A DNA stretch of 8,148 bases from Alphaproteobacteria bacterium UBA6038 (lineage in GTDB: Bacteria > Pseudomonadota > Alphaproteobacteria > Micropepsales > Micropepsaceae): contig DIZC01000062.1 in NCBI GenBank assembly GCA_002429315.1, positions 1-8,148 on the forward strand. Reading direction: 5' to 3'. Under the pieces are notes generated by a model that had not been told where the DNA came from, did not search any database, and worked only from the letters and a program-made list of their open reading frames with translations. Each line of letters opens with the position of its first letter. Position 1 is the first letter of the stretch. Shown in pieces: positions 1 through 6,809 of the stretch. Both the position numbers and the translations under genes were made by a program.

Positions 1-2005
1 CGTTCGCCCCCTTGTCGTAATACTGCCCGAAATCGCTGCGGACGTGCGGCAATTGGCTGTCGCTGGGGGTTGCGCTGCCCAGGTCGTTATAAATGGCGGC
101 TTCGAGGATCGTCTCCAGCGTCAATCCCGGCGCCAGTTCGGTGTAGCCGTCGGCGTCGCCGAAGACGCCGAACCGCGCCGGCGCCTTCGGGTCGAAGAAG
201 GAGCGCGCCAGCCGCGGATAGATCGACCAGCCGAACCGCGGGTAATCGTCCTGCTGCGCATCGAGCACGGGATTGTCCAGCGGCGCATCGAGGACGTTCA
301 TCGAGGCGCGGATCTCCGCCGCCGAGCCGTATAGATTGATCACCCGCTCAAGATCGCTGCGCAGCAGTTGCGTCTCGCGCACCGGTACGCCGTGATAGAT
401 CGAGATGATGCGGAAGATCTCGACATCCGCCGGCGTGTCGGAGAGCAGAATGCGGGCGAGGCGGCCAATCGCCTCGGATTCGAAATAATATTTGGTGTTG
501 GAGAAGTACACGAGGGCGGTGTTGCCGCCGACCGAGACCGCGTCGATCTCCAGATTCTGGCCGTCGGCATCGCTGCGAATTCTGCGCTCGGCCTGACGCG
601 GATCGGTCACGGTCGGCCGGAACTGCAGCGTCTGCACGTCCAGCATCGGCGCGCCGGCATTCGCGTCGGCCGCAGCGGCGCCGACCGCGTCGTTGCCCGG
701 CATCGATGTGAGGGTGAGCGCAGCAGTCTGGTTTTCGTGCGCGACCGAGCACAAGGCGACGTTGCCGTCATGGCCGGAGAGATCGGTGATCGCGACGGTA
801 TCGATCCCGGGAATCGACGCCGCGGCGATCTGTGCGAAGATACGACACTGCGCCTGCATGTCGGCCGGCCCGTCGACATTGATGGCGAGGGTGCGGCCAT
901 CGACTTCGTAGTCGCGCGCCGCGGAGGAGGGCGCCGCTTCCAGAATCTGCTTCAGGTTGGCCGGGTCGGTCCCCATATTGAGTGACAATCCACCGGAGTT
1001 GAGCGTCGTCACCTGGTTCTTCTTGTTCAGCTCGTCCAGCGCCGACTGACGCTGCTGGGGACTGCGCAGAGCCGGCGGCAACGGCGCCGCGCCCATGCGC
1101 TGCGTAAAGAACGGCTGCGTCGGATCGAAATGGAAAGTGACGACGCCGCCCCAGGTGGTCCCGTAAAGATAGCCGCCGGTGAGCGTCACATTGTCGAACA
1201 CGCGATAGGACGCCGCCACGTTCACCGGCATGCGGGTGAAGAAGTGGGTGTTGCGCCGCTCGCGCAAGTAGCGGTCACTGCTGTATTCGACCATCAGACT
1301 GAGGTCGTCGATCGGCGTCTGCCAGTTGATACCGCCGAAAAGGCTGGTGTCGGGCCCGTGAAACAATTGGCCGAAGTCCACGGTGCCGCCCAATCCCGTG
1401 TTCGTGGCGCGCGTATTGAACGACGGAATTGCCAGCCCGATGGGATTGGGGAACATCTCGGTGGAAGCAAGCCGCCCCCAGCCGAGGCCGGCAGTGAAAT
1501 CGAACGTCCAGATCCGCTTCGACAGCACGACGAATTCCGCGCCGTAGATTCCCGTTCCGACGATGTCGCGCGCGCCGATCGCCAGCGCGGGCGTGTAGGC
1601 CGTTTCCTGGAACAGCCGCAGCTTCAGGCCGAAGCTGCGGTCGTAGAGCACCGCACCGTCGTCGAAGAAGTGCGGCACATGGCTGTAGCGGAACGACGTC
1701 TCCAGCCACGGGAACATCTGGAATCCGAGGCCGATTCTCCACTGACTTCCGTTCACGTCGCCGAAGGAGAAGGCCATCTGTCCGTCGGGAGCCATCCGCG
1801 CACTCGGCACCTCGATGAGGCCTATGTCGCCGTAGGTGGTGCGGTTCTGCTCGAACAATTCGTCGTTCTGCTCGAGAGCGTCCTGAGCGCGCGCGGATTG
1901 CGCGAGCGACAACGTCAGCGCGGCCAGGCCGATCATCGCAGCCGTTCGCCGCCGGCGGGCGCGAAGGCCGGCCGCATGCGGCAATCGAAATCCGCGTTTG
2001 CTCAC
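1..2005 (-). CDS. YjbH-domain outer-membrane exopolysaccharide protein (partial, C-terminus beyond left edge)
   Basis: The minus-strand frame is open from a GTG at 2005 to the left edge, giving 668 visible residues. E. coli YjbH has about 700, so the missing C-terminal part may be short. The N-terminus is a Sec signal peptide: an Arg-rich n-region (residues 15-20), a hydrophobic stretch IGLAALTLSLA and a cleavage site after SARA (about residue 40). There is no lipobox Cys. Just after it comes the family's opening pattern, TYGDIGLIEVPSARMAPDGQ, then alternating aromatic/polar strands typical of a beta-barrel (for example FPWLETSFRYS, WTFDFTAGLGWG). A more soluble middle section (roughly 330-530) follows, then barrel-like sequence again. 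The YjbH/GfcD family is known from exopolysaccharide operons and is modelled as tandem outer-membrane barrels; a role in polysaccharide secretion is inferred. The start is uncertain: in-frame TTG (2065) and GTG (2059) lie upstream, the TTG behind an AAGG, and the frame closes at a stop at 2129-2131. GTG 2005 gives the best signal peptide. Confidence 0.85.
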   Translation of the reverse strand, partial: MSKRGFRLPHAAGLRARRRRTAAMIGLAALTLSLAQSARAQDALEQNDELFEQNRTTYGDIGLIEVPSARMAPDGQMAFSFGDVNGSQWRIGLGFQMFPWLETSFRYSHVPHFFDDGAVLYDRSFGLKLRLFQETAYTPALAIGARDIVGTGIYGAEFVVLSKRIWTFDFTAGLGWGRLASTEMFPNPIGLAIPSFNTRATNTGLGGTVDFGQLFHGPDTSLFGGINWQTPIDDLSLMVEYSSDRYLRERRNTHFFTRMPVNVAASYRVFDNVTLTGGYLYGTTWGGVVTFHFDPTQPFFTQRMGAAPLPPALRSPQQRQSALDELNKKNQVTTLNSGGLSLNMGTDPANLKQILEAAPSSAARDYEVDGRTLAINVDGPADMQAQCRIFAQIAAASIPGIDTVAITDLSGHDGNVALCSVAHENQTAALTLTSMPGNDAVGAAAADANAGAPMLDVQTLQFRPTVTDPRQAERRIRSDADGQNLEIDAVSVGGNTALVYFSNTKYYFESEAIGRLARILLSDTPADVEIFRIISIYHGVPVRETQLLRSDLERVINLYGSAAEIRASMNVLDAPLDNPVLDAQQDDYPRFGWSIYPRLARSFFDPKAPARFGVFGDADGYTELAPGLTLETILEAAIYNDLGSATPSDSQLPHVRSDFGQYYDKGAN

Positions 2006-2126
2006 GATCCCGCTCGTACCTTGCCAAACGTTGCGAACGGCGCGTCCGCGCCGCCACACACGCAATTTCGCCTTTCTGGAGATTGGGCGCCGGCCGGCGC
2101 CGCATTCTTCCCAGCCGCTGCCGGGA

Positions 2127-2153
2127 CTCTAATTGTCCGGCGGCTCCGGTCAA
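2127..2153 (-). promoter_or_regulatory. imperfect inverted repeat with TTGACC, possible promoter/operator or hairpin
   Basis: In the 187-bp gap between galU and the YjbH gene, TTGTCCGG (2133-2140) and CCGGTCAA (2146-2153) form 8-nt arms with one mismatch around a 5-nt spacer. Read on the minus strand, one arm contains TTGACC, a good -35-like hexamer. A weak TTAGAG lies 15 nt downstream (2132-2127), which is a short spacing. No T-run follows the repeat, so an intrinsic terminator for galU is not well supported. It may be a promoter or operator for the YjbH gene, or chance. The rest of this gap shows no gene. Confidence 0.25.
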
Positions 2154-2192
2154 CCTGTTGTGCGGGTTATGTGATTGAAAAGATTGGCGGGA

Positions 2193-3077
2193 TCAGGGCC
2201 CGACGCCACGCAGCATCGCCTTCAGGGCGGGCGCGATATCGGGCCGGGTCAGGCCCACGGCAATGTTGGCGAGCAGGAAACCGACCTTGTCGCCGCAGTC
2301 GTAGCGGGCGCACGTCGTCTTCACCGCATGGAACGGCATGCGGCCGATCAGCCGCGCCATGGAATCGGTCAGCTGGATCTCGCCGCCGGCGCCGGTCTCC
2401 TGCCGGTCGAGTTCCGCAAAGATTTCGGGCGCCAGAATGTAGCGGCCGATGATGCACAGGCGCGACGGCGCCTTGGACGGCTTCGGTTTCTCCACCAAGC
2501 CCTTCACTTCGATGGCGTTGCCCTTGATCTGCCCCGGTGCGATCACCCCGTACCGCTTGGTCTCTTCCAGCGGCTTTTCTTCGGCCGCGACAATCACGCC
2601 GCCGCCCACTGCGTTGTACACCTCCATCATCTGCGCAAGTCCGCCGGGCTGGCCCACCATCAGATCGTCGGGCAGCAGCACGGCGAATGGCTCGTCCCCG
2701 ACCAGATGGCGCGCCGACCAGACGGCATGGCCGAGGCCGAGGGGCTTTTGCTGGCGCGTGAAGCTCACCGCGCCGGTGATCGGCAGGCCTTCCAGCAGGC
2801 TATCCAATTCGGCGGTCTTTTCGCGCGCGGACAGCAGCATCTCGAGTTCATAGGCATGATCGAAATGGTCCTCGATGATGCCCTTGCCGCGTCCGGTGAC
2901 GAAGATGAACTGCTCGATGCCGGCCTCGCGCGCCTCTTCCACGGCATACTGCACCACCGGCTTGTCCACCACCGGCAGCATCTCCTTGGGCACCGCTTTG
3001 GTCGCGGGAAGAAATCGCGTGCCCATGCCGGCAACGGGCAGAACGGCTTTGCGGACATGCGGCGGGTTCTTGGCCAT
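2193..3077 (-). CDS. galU: UTP--glucose-1-phosphate uridylyltransferase (GalU)
   Basis: This cytoplasmic enzyme makes UDP-glucose from UTP and glucose-1-phosphate, the precursor for exopolysaccharide, LPS and UDP-uronic acids. With the start chosen the protein is 294 residues (E. coli GalU is 302). Visible family marks are the nucleotide-binding signature GMGTRFLPATK (17-27), EMLPVVDKP (32-40), the LPDDL metal/sugar site (135-139), VEKP with its conserved lysine (195-198) and GEIQLTD (232-238). I chose ATG 3077 over the upstream in-frame ATG 3110 for three reasons. It leaves nine residues before KAV, as in E. coli GalU. The 11 extra codons include TTA, ACA, TCA and CCT, which are rare in this GC-rich DNA. 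A candidate -10 (TAATAT) sits only 3 bp before ATG 3110. Neither start has a clear ribosome site. The YjbH gene lies downstream on the same strand; the epimerase gene is divergent. The function is secure, the start less so. Confidence 0.95.
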   Translation of the reverse strand: MAKNPPHVRKAVLPVAGMGTRFLPATKAVPKEMLPVVDKPVVQYAVEEAREAGIEQFIFVTGRGKGIIEDHFDHAYELEMLLSAREKTAELDSLLEGLPITGAVSFTRQQKPLGLGHAVWSARHLVGDEPFAVLLPDDLMVGQPGGLAQMMEVYNAVGGGVIVAAEEKPLEETKRYGVIAPGQIKGNAIEVKGLVEKPKPSKAPSRLCIIGRYILAPEIFAELDRQETGAGGEIQLTDSMARLIGRMPFHAVKTTCARYDCGDKVGFLLANIAVGLTRPDIAPALKAMLRGVGP

Positions 3078-3091
3078 TAACACGGACGGGT

Positions 3092-3120
3092 TTGAAGGGC
3101 TTGTCTTCATGGCATATTAA
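3092..3120 (+). promoter_or_regulatory. candidate sigma70-type promoter for the epimerase gene
   Basis: TTGAAG (3092-3097) and TATTAA (3115-3120) are separated by 17 bp. Each matches the consensus hexamer at four of six positions. The predicted transcript start, near 3127, would leave a leader of about 20 nt before the ATG at 3148. The sequence match is modest but the spacing is ideal and this is the only AT-rich patch in the divergent gap. Confidence 0.4.
3114..3119 (-). promoter_or_regulatory. candidate -10 element for galU
   Basis: On the minus strand this reads TAATAT, a 4/6 match to TATAAT, overlapping the + strand -10 candidate at 3115-3120. Transcription would start near 3107, giving a leader of about 30 nt to ATG 3077 and falling inside the reading frame if ATG 3110 were used. 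No convincing -35 is seen at the right distance. A small palindrome, GGACcGTCC (3126-3134), lies just upstream and could be a regulator site, but is short enough to be chance. Confidence 0.3.
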
Positions 3121-3147
3121 GCCCCGGACCGTCCACGGGCCGATCTC

Positions 3148-4122
3148 ATGCGATTGCTTCTGACCGGCGGCGCCGGGTTCATCGGGTTCCATGCGGCGGC
3201 GGCGCTGCTGGCGCGAGGGCACGAGATCACCGCGCTCGACAACCTTAACGCCTATTATGACCCGGCCTTGAAGCGCGCCCGGTTGGCGCAGCTTTCGGAT
3301 CGCGCCGGGTTCCGGTTCGCCGCGTGCGATATCGGCGATGCGGAAGCGATCGCAGCGGCAACCGCTGGCGAGCGCTACGATGCCATCCTGCATCTCGCTG
3401 CGCAGGCCGGCGTGCGCCACGGACTGGTCGATCCGGGTTCCTATACGCGGTCCAACCTGGTCGGTCATCAGAATGTGCTGGAGTTCGCGCGCCATCACGA
3501 GGGACTTGCGCATCTGATTTATGCCTCGTCGAGTTCTGTGTACGGTAACGACTCCACGCCGCCGTTCTCGGAAGACGCTCGTGCCGACAAGCCGCTGTCG
3601 TACTACGGCGCGACCAAGCGTGCCGGCGAACTGATGTCACATTCCTATGCGGCGCTGTTCGGATTGAAGCAGACGGGTCTGCGGTTCTTCACCGTGTACG
3701 GTCCTTGGGGCCGGCCGGACATGGCCTACTGGTTGTTCACCGATGCGATACTGAACGGACGGCCGCTGCCGGTGTTCGGCGGTGGCACGCTAAGGCGCGA
3801 CTTCACTTATATCGACGATATCGTCGCGGCGCTGGTGCGCATCGTGGAGACGCCCTTTCCGGCGACACCAGAGGCGCCGCATCGCCTCTATAATCTCGGC
3901 AACGGCCGGCCGGAGAGCGTGCTGACATTGATTCGTCTGATCGAAGAGGCGACCGGCGAGAGCGCGCGCATCGAGCAGGCGAAAGCGCCGCCCGGCGACG
4001 TGCGCGAAACCTATGCCGACATTTCGCGCGCGGCGCGCGACTTCGGCTTCGCGCCCGCAACCCCGCTCACCGAGGGCATCCCGCGCTTTGTCGAATGGTT
4101 CCGGCGCTATCGCTCACTTTAG
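3148..4122 (+). CDS. NAD-dependent UDP-glucuronate 4-epimerase-like protein
   Basis: This is an extended short-chain dehydrogenase/reductase of 324 residues, near the usual 320-340. The Rossmann motif TGGAGFIG is at 6-13 and the ribose-binding Asp at 31. DNLNAYYDPALK (31-42) is characteristic of UDP-glucuronate 4-epimerases of the CapI/LspL type. The catalytic set is present: the Ser run 127-130 before VYG, and Tyr153 and Lys157 in YYGATK. VYGPWGRPDMA (183-193) and RRDFTYIDDI (216-225) also fit this subgroup, better than UDP-glucose 4-epimerase or dTDP-glucose dehydratase. It should interconvert UDP-glucuronate and UDP-galacturonate in the cytosol for an acidic surface polysaccharide. It is divergent from galU, which supplies the upstream UDP-glucose; the UDP-glucose dehydrogenase between them in the pathway is not in the window. 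There is no clear ribosome-binding site, but the start places the Rossmann motif at the normal distance from the N-terminus. Exact substrate is inferred. Confidence 0.88.
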   Translation: MRLLLTGGAGFIGFHAAAALLARGHEITALDNLNAYYDPALKRARLAQLSDRAGFRFAACDIGDAEAIAAATAGERYDAILHLAAQAGVRHGLVDPGSYTRSNLVGHQNVLEFARHHEGLAHLIYASSSSVYGNDSTPPFSEDARADKPLSYYGATKRAGELMSHSYAALFGLKQTGLRFFTVYGPWGRPDMAYWLFTDAILNGRPLPVFGGGTLRRDFTYIDDIVAALVRIVETPFPATPEAPHRLYNLGNGRPESVLTLIRLIEEATGESARIEQAKAPPGDVRETYADISRAARDFGFAPATPLTEGIPRFVEWFRRYRSL

Positions 4123-4171
4123 TTGTCACCTGCGCGCAAAGCTGGTTTTCTCCCGCCCGGCAAGATAGGGC

Positions 4172-4175
4172 AGGG
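4172..4175 (+). promoter_or_regulatory. ribosome-binding site AGGG deciding the HMGS-like start
   Basis: AGGG lies 3 nt before ATG 4179, and a second AGGG sits at 4167-4170 at a more usual distance. These are the clearest Shine-Dalgarno-like sites in the window. They support ATG 4179 over the upstream in-frame ATG at 4095. The 56-bp gap after the epimerase stop has no convincing terminator or promoter, so read-through from the epimerase gene is possible. Confidence 0.5.
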
Positions 4176-4178
4176 ACA

Positions 4179-5636
4179 ATGGTCGGCATCACGGGCTATG
4201 GCGCTTACGTTCCGCGGGCGCGGCTGCAGCGCAAGGCGATCGCGGAGGCGAACGCCTGGTTCGCGCCCAGTCTGCGCGGTGCGGCGAAGGGCGAGCGCGC
4301 CATGGCGAACTGGGACGAAGACGCCGTCACCATGGCCGTGGAGGCCGGCCGCGACTGCCTGCCCGCCGCCGATCCGCTCACCGACCGCGCGCACGTGGAC
4401 GCGATCTATTTCGCCTCCACCACCATGCCGTTTTCGGATCGCCAAAACGCCGGCATCGTAGCCGGCGCGCTGAATTTGCGGGATGACCTATCTGCCTTAG
4501 ATATCGCGTCCTCTCAGCGCTGCGGCACGTCCGCAATCCTTGCTGCTTTCGACGCGGTGAAATCGGGGCGGGCGAAAAACGCGCTGGTGGTCGCCGGCGA
4601 GAAGCGCAAAGCGCGCGCCGCGTCCCCGCAGGAGATGGCTTATGGCGATGCCGGTGGGGCGGTCACGCTCGGGCGAGAGGGCGCCATTGCCAATCTTCTC
4701 GCCAACCATTCGGTCACGGTCGATTTCGTCGATCACTTCCGCGGCGAGAGCGAGGAATTCGACTATGGCTGGGAAGAACGTTGGATCCGCGACGAGGGCT
4801 ATTCGAAAATCGTGCCGGCCGCGATTCGGGCGCTGTTCGACAAAGCCGGCGTGAGCGGCGCCGAAATCGCGCATCTCATTCTGCCGTGTCCCTTCGCCAA
4901 ACTGGATCAGCAGCTCGCCAAGCGCTGCGACATCGATCCCGCCAAGGTGCGGGACAATCTGGCGGGAACGCTGGGCGATTCCGGCGCGGCGCACTCGCTG
5001 GTGATGTTGGTCCACGCGCTCGAGCAGGCAAAGCCGGGCGACAGAATTCTGGTCGCACAGTTCGGCCAAGGCTGCGACGTGCTGCTGTTCGAAGTGACGC
5101 CGGAAATCGAGAAATTGCCGACGCGCCGCGGCGTCACCGGCTCGCTCGCCCGGCGGAAAGAGGAAACCAATTACCTCAAATTCCTCGCCTTCAATGGGCT
5201 CATCGAGCTGGAGAAAGGCATGCGCGCGGAAATCGACAAGCGCACCGCGCTCTCCGTTCTCTATCGCAAGAGCGACATGCTCACGGGGCTCGTCGGCGGC
5301 AAATGCCGCGTGTGCGGCACGGCGCAATTCCCGCGTGCGCGCATCTGCGTCAATCCCAACTGCAAGGCGGTGGACAGCCAGGATCCGTACAGCTTTGCCG
5401 AAGCGGAAGGCACGGTGTTGTCGTGGTCGGCGGACTTCCTCACCTTCTCGATGAATCCGCCCAACCATTACGGTATGATCACCTTTGCCGAAGGTGGCCG
5501 GCTGATGGCCGACATCACCGATGTCGAGCAGGGCCAGATCGACAGCGGCACGAAAGTGCGCATGGCTTTCCGCATCAAGGATTTCGACGACCGGCGCGGC
5601 TTCCGCCGTTATTTCTGGAAAGCCGTTCCGGCTTAG
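4179..5636 (+). CDS. HMG-CoA synthase-like thiolase-fold protein fused to DUF35 (zinc ribbon + OB-fold)
   Basis: This is a 485-residue fusion. Residues 1-310 resemble archaeal/bacterial hydroxymethylglutaryl-CoA synthase and other KAS III-like thiolase-fold enzymes (opening MVGITGYGAYVPR; YGDAGGAVTLG 155-165; PGDRILVAQFGQG 286-298). Residues 365-485 are a DUF35 unit: a zinc ribbon with Cys376, 379, 390 and 395 (CxxC-x10-CxxxxC), then an OB-fold (GTVLSWSADF, YGMITFAEGGRLMADI). In archaea, separate HMGS and DUF35 proteins form a complex with thiolase; here they are one chain. Compared from memory with archaeal HMGS, the catalytic Glu, Cys and His positions appear to be Thr81, Gln113 and Pro236, with Cys115 two residues off. 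It may therefore be a lyase/aldolase-like acyl-CoA enzyme rather than a true HMG-CoA synthase. ATG 4179 follows AGGG at 4172-4175; the frame opens earlier (4095), but that part overlaps the epimerase and is not family-like. Reaction and substrate are unknown. Confidence 0.85.
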   Translation: MVGITGYGAYVPRARLQRKAIAEANAWFAPSLRGAAKGERAMANWDEDAVTMAVEAGRDCLPAADPLTDRAHVDAIYFASTTMPFSDRQNAGIVAGALNLRDDLSALDIASSQRCGTSAILAAFDAVKSGRAKNALVVAGEKRKARAASPQEMAYGDAGGAVTLGREGAIANLLANHSVTVDFVDHFRGESEEFDYGWEERWIRDEGYSKIVPAAIRALFDKAGVSGAEIAHLILPCPFAKLDQQLAKRCDIDPAKVRDNLAGTLGDSGAAHSLVMLVHALEQAKPGDRILVAQFGQGCDVLLFEVTPEIEKLPTRRGVTGSLARRKEETNYLKFLAFNGLIELEKGMRAEIDKRTALSVLYRKSDMLTGLVGGKCRVCGTAQFPRARICVNPNCKAVDSQDPYSFAEAEGTVLSWSADFLTFSMNPPNHYGMITFAEGGRLMADITDVEQGQIDSGTKVRMAFRIKDFDDRRGFRRYFWKAVPA

Positions 5637-5648
5637 CCGGCGCGTGCC

Positions 5649-6809
5649 ATGCCAGAATTCGACGTTGCCATAGTCGGCCTGGGCGCGATGGGAGCTGCGG
5701 CGGCGTACCAGCTCGCCAAGCGCGGCGTACGCGTGATCGGCTTCGACCGGCACCATCCACCGCATACGTTGGGCTCGTCGCACGGCGAAACGCGGGTGAC
5801 GCGGCTGGCGATCGGTGAAGGCGATCATCTGACACCACTGGTCATGCGGTCGCACAAACTGTGGCGGGAGATCGAACGCGAGACCGGCGCGAGTCTTTTG
5901 AGCGAGGTGGGCGGCCTCATCGTCTCCAGCCACAGCAACGCGGCGGTGACGCACGTCGCCGGCTTCTTCCAGAAGACGGTGGCGGCGGCGGAGAGATTCG
6001 GCATCGCGCACGAACTGCTGACAGCCGCGAATATCCGCGCCCGCTGGCCGCAACTGAAGGTGCGCGACGACGAATTCGGCTATTTCGAGCCGAGCGCCGG
6101 CTTTGTCCGGCCGGAAGAATGCGTTCGCGCGCAATTGGCGCTGGCGCAGAAGAATGGCGCAGACGTCCGCGCCAACGAGACGGTGCTGGGATTCGAACCG
6201 GCACCCGATTGTGTGCGGATCACCAGCGACAAGGGCACGTACAGCGCCGGCAAGCTGATCGTCGCCGCGGGTCCCTGGCTGCCGCAATTGCTGGGCGCGC
6301 GTTACATGCGAGTCTTTAAGATCTACCGGCAGGTGCAATTCTGGTTCGAGCTTCACGACATCGCGCCGTTTCGTCCCGAGCGATTCCCCATCTTCATCTG
6401 GGAATTGCAGAATTCGAAGCAGGGGCTTTACGGCTTCCCGGCTATCGACGGCGTGCGCGCCATCAAAGTCGCCAGCGAACAGTTCGAATCCACCACCACG
6501 CCGGACACGGTCAACCGCGAAGTCTCAACCGAAGAAATCGCCGCCATGCGCGCGCTGATCGCGCCGCATCTCGAAGGCGTGGGCCCGCATTGCGTCAAGG
6601 CCACGACCTGCCTCTACACGGTTACGCCCGATTTCGGCTTCGTCATCGACACCCACCCCGACTCCAAGCGCGTGATCCTTGCCTCGCCCTGCTCGGGGCA
6701 CGGCTTCAAGCATTCGCCAGCCATCGGCGAAGCGCTGGCCGATCTTGCGCTCGGCCAGCCGCCCCGTTTCGATCTCGCACCGTTCCGCCTCAGCTCGCGT
6801 GCTTGGTGA
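5649..6809 (+). CDS. FAD-dependent amine oxidase, monomeric sarcosine oxidase / N-methyltryptophan oxidase family
   Basis: This is a 386-residue flavoenzyme, a usual length for MSOX/SolA (about 370-390). The dinucleotide motif is VGLGAMG (9-15), with the acidic Asp33 at the end of strand 2. The SSHGETRVTR segment keeps His45, Arg49 and Arg52, at the same numbers as in Bacillus MSOX. Lys273 (AIKVASE) matches the oxygen-activating lysine. Cys321 (TTCLYTVTPD) matches the cysteine that binds FAD covalently. Lys354 in SGHGFK matches the lysine that, with Arg52, holds the substrate carboxylate. The enzyme should oxidise a secondary N-alkyl amino acid to an imine with release of hydrogen peroxide, in the cytosol. 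Which amino acid cannot be told; sarcosine, N-methyltryptophan, pipecolate or a related compound are all possible. It begins 12 bp after the HMGS-like gene and is probably co-transcribed. No clear ribosome site is seen. Its 3' end overlaps the opposing peptidase gene. Confidence 0.88.
   Translation: MPEFDVAIVGLGAMGAAAAYQLAKRGVRVIGFDRHHPPHTLGSSHGETRVTRLAIGEGDHLTPLVMRSHKLWREIERETGASLLSEVGGLIVSSHSNAAVTHVAGFFQKTVAAAERFGIAHELLTAANIRARWPQLKVRDDEFGYFEPSAGFVRPEECVRAQLALAQKNGADVRANETVLGFEPAPDCVRITSDKGTYSAGKLIVAAGPWLPQLLGARYMRVFKIYRQVQFWFELHDIAPFRPERFPIFIWELQNSKQGLYGFPAIDGVRAIKVASEQFESTTTPDTVNREVSTEEIAAMRALIAPHLEGVGPHCVKATTCLYTVTPDFGFVIDTHPDSKRVILASPCSGHGFKHSPAIGEALADLALGQPPRFDLAPFRLSSRAW

Noticed and set aside
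1275..2153. A 292-codon open frame on the minus strand in another phase of the YjbH gene
   Set aside because: The product is Arg-rich with no motifs, while the overlapping frame from 2005 gives a signal peptide and clear YjbH sequence.
2131..2192. Intrinsic terminator after galU
   Set aside because: The only hairpin (2133-2153) has a mismatch, short arms and no T-run downstream on the minus strand.
1130..2452. A 440-codon open frame on the plus strand across the YjbH and galU genes
   Set aside because: It spans two opposite-strand genes and the gap between them, and its product shows no family motif; it is a shadow frame.
4095..4178. N-terminal extension of the HMGS-like protein from ATG 4095
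   Set aside because: It overlaps the epimerase gene by 28 bp, the 28 residues do not resemble the family N-terminus, and ATG 4179 has AGGG sites just upstream and begins directly with the conserved GITGYGAYVPR.
4497..6356. A 619-codon open frame on the minus strand opposite the HMGS-like and oxidase genes
   Set aside because: It is antisense to two clearly recognisable proteins, rich in Arg, His, Ala and Val with no recognisable domain, as expected for the shadow of GC-rich codons.
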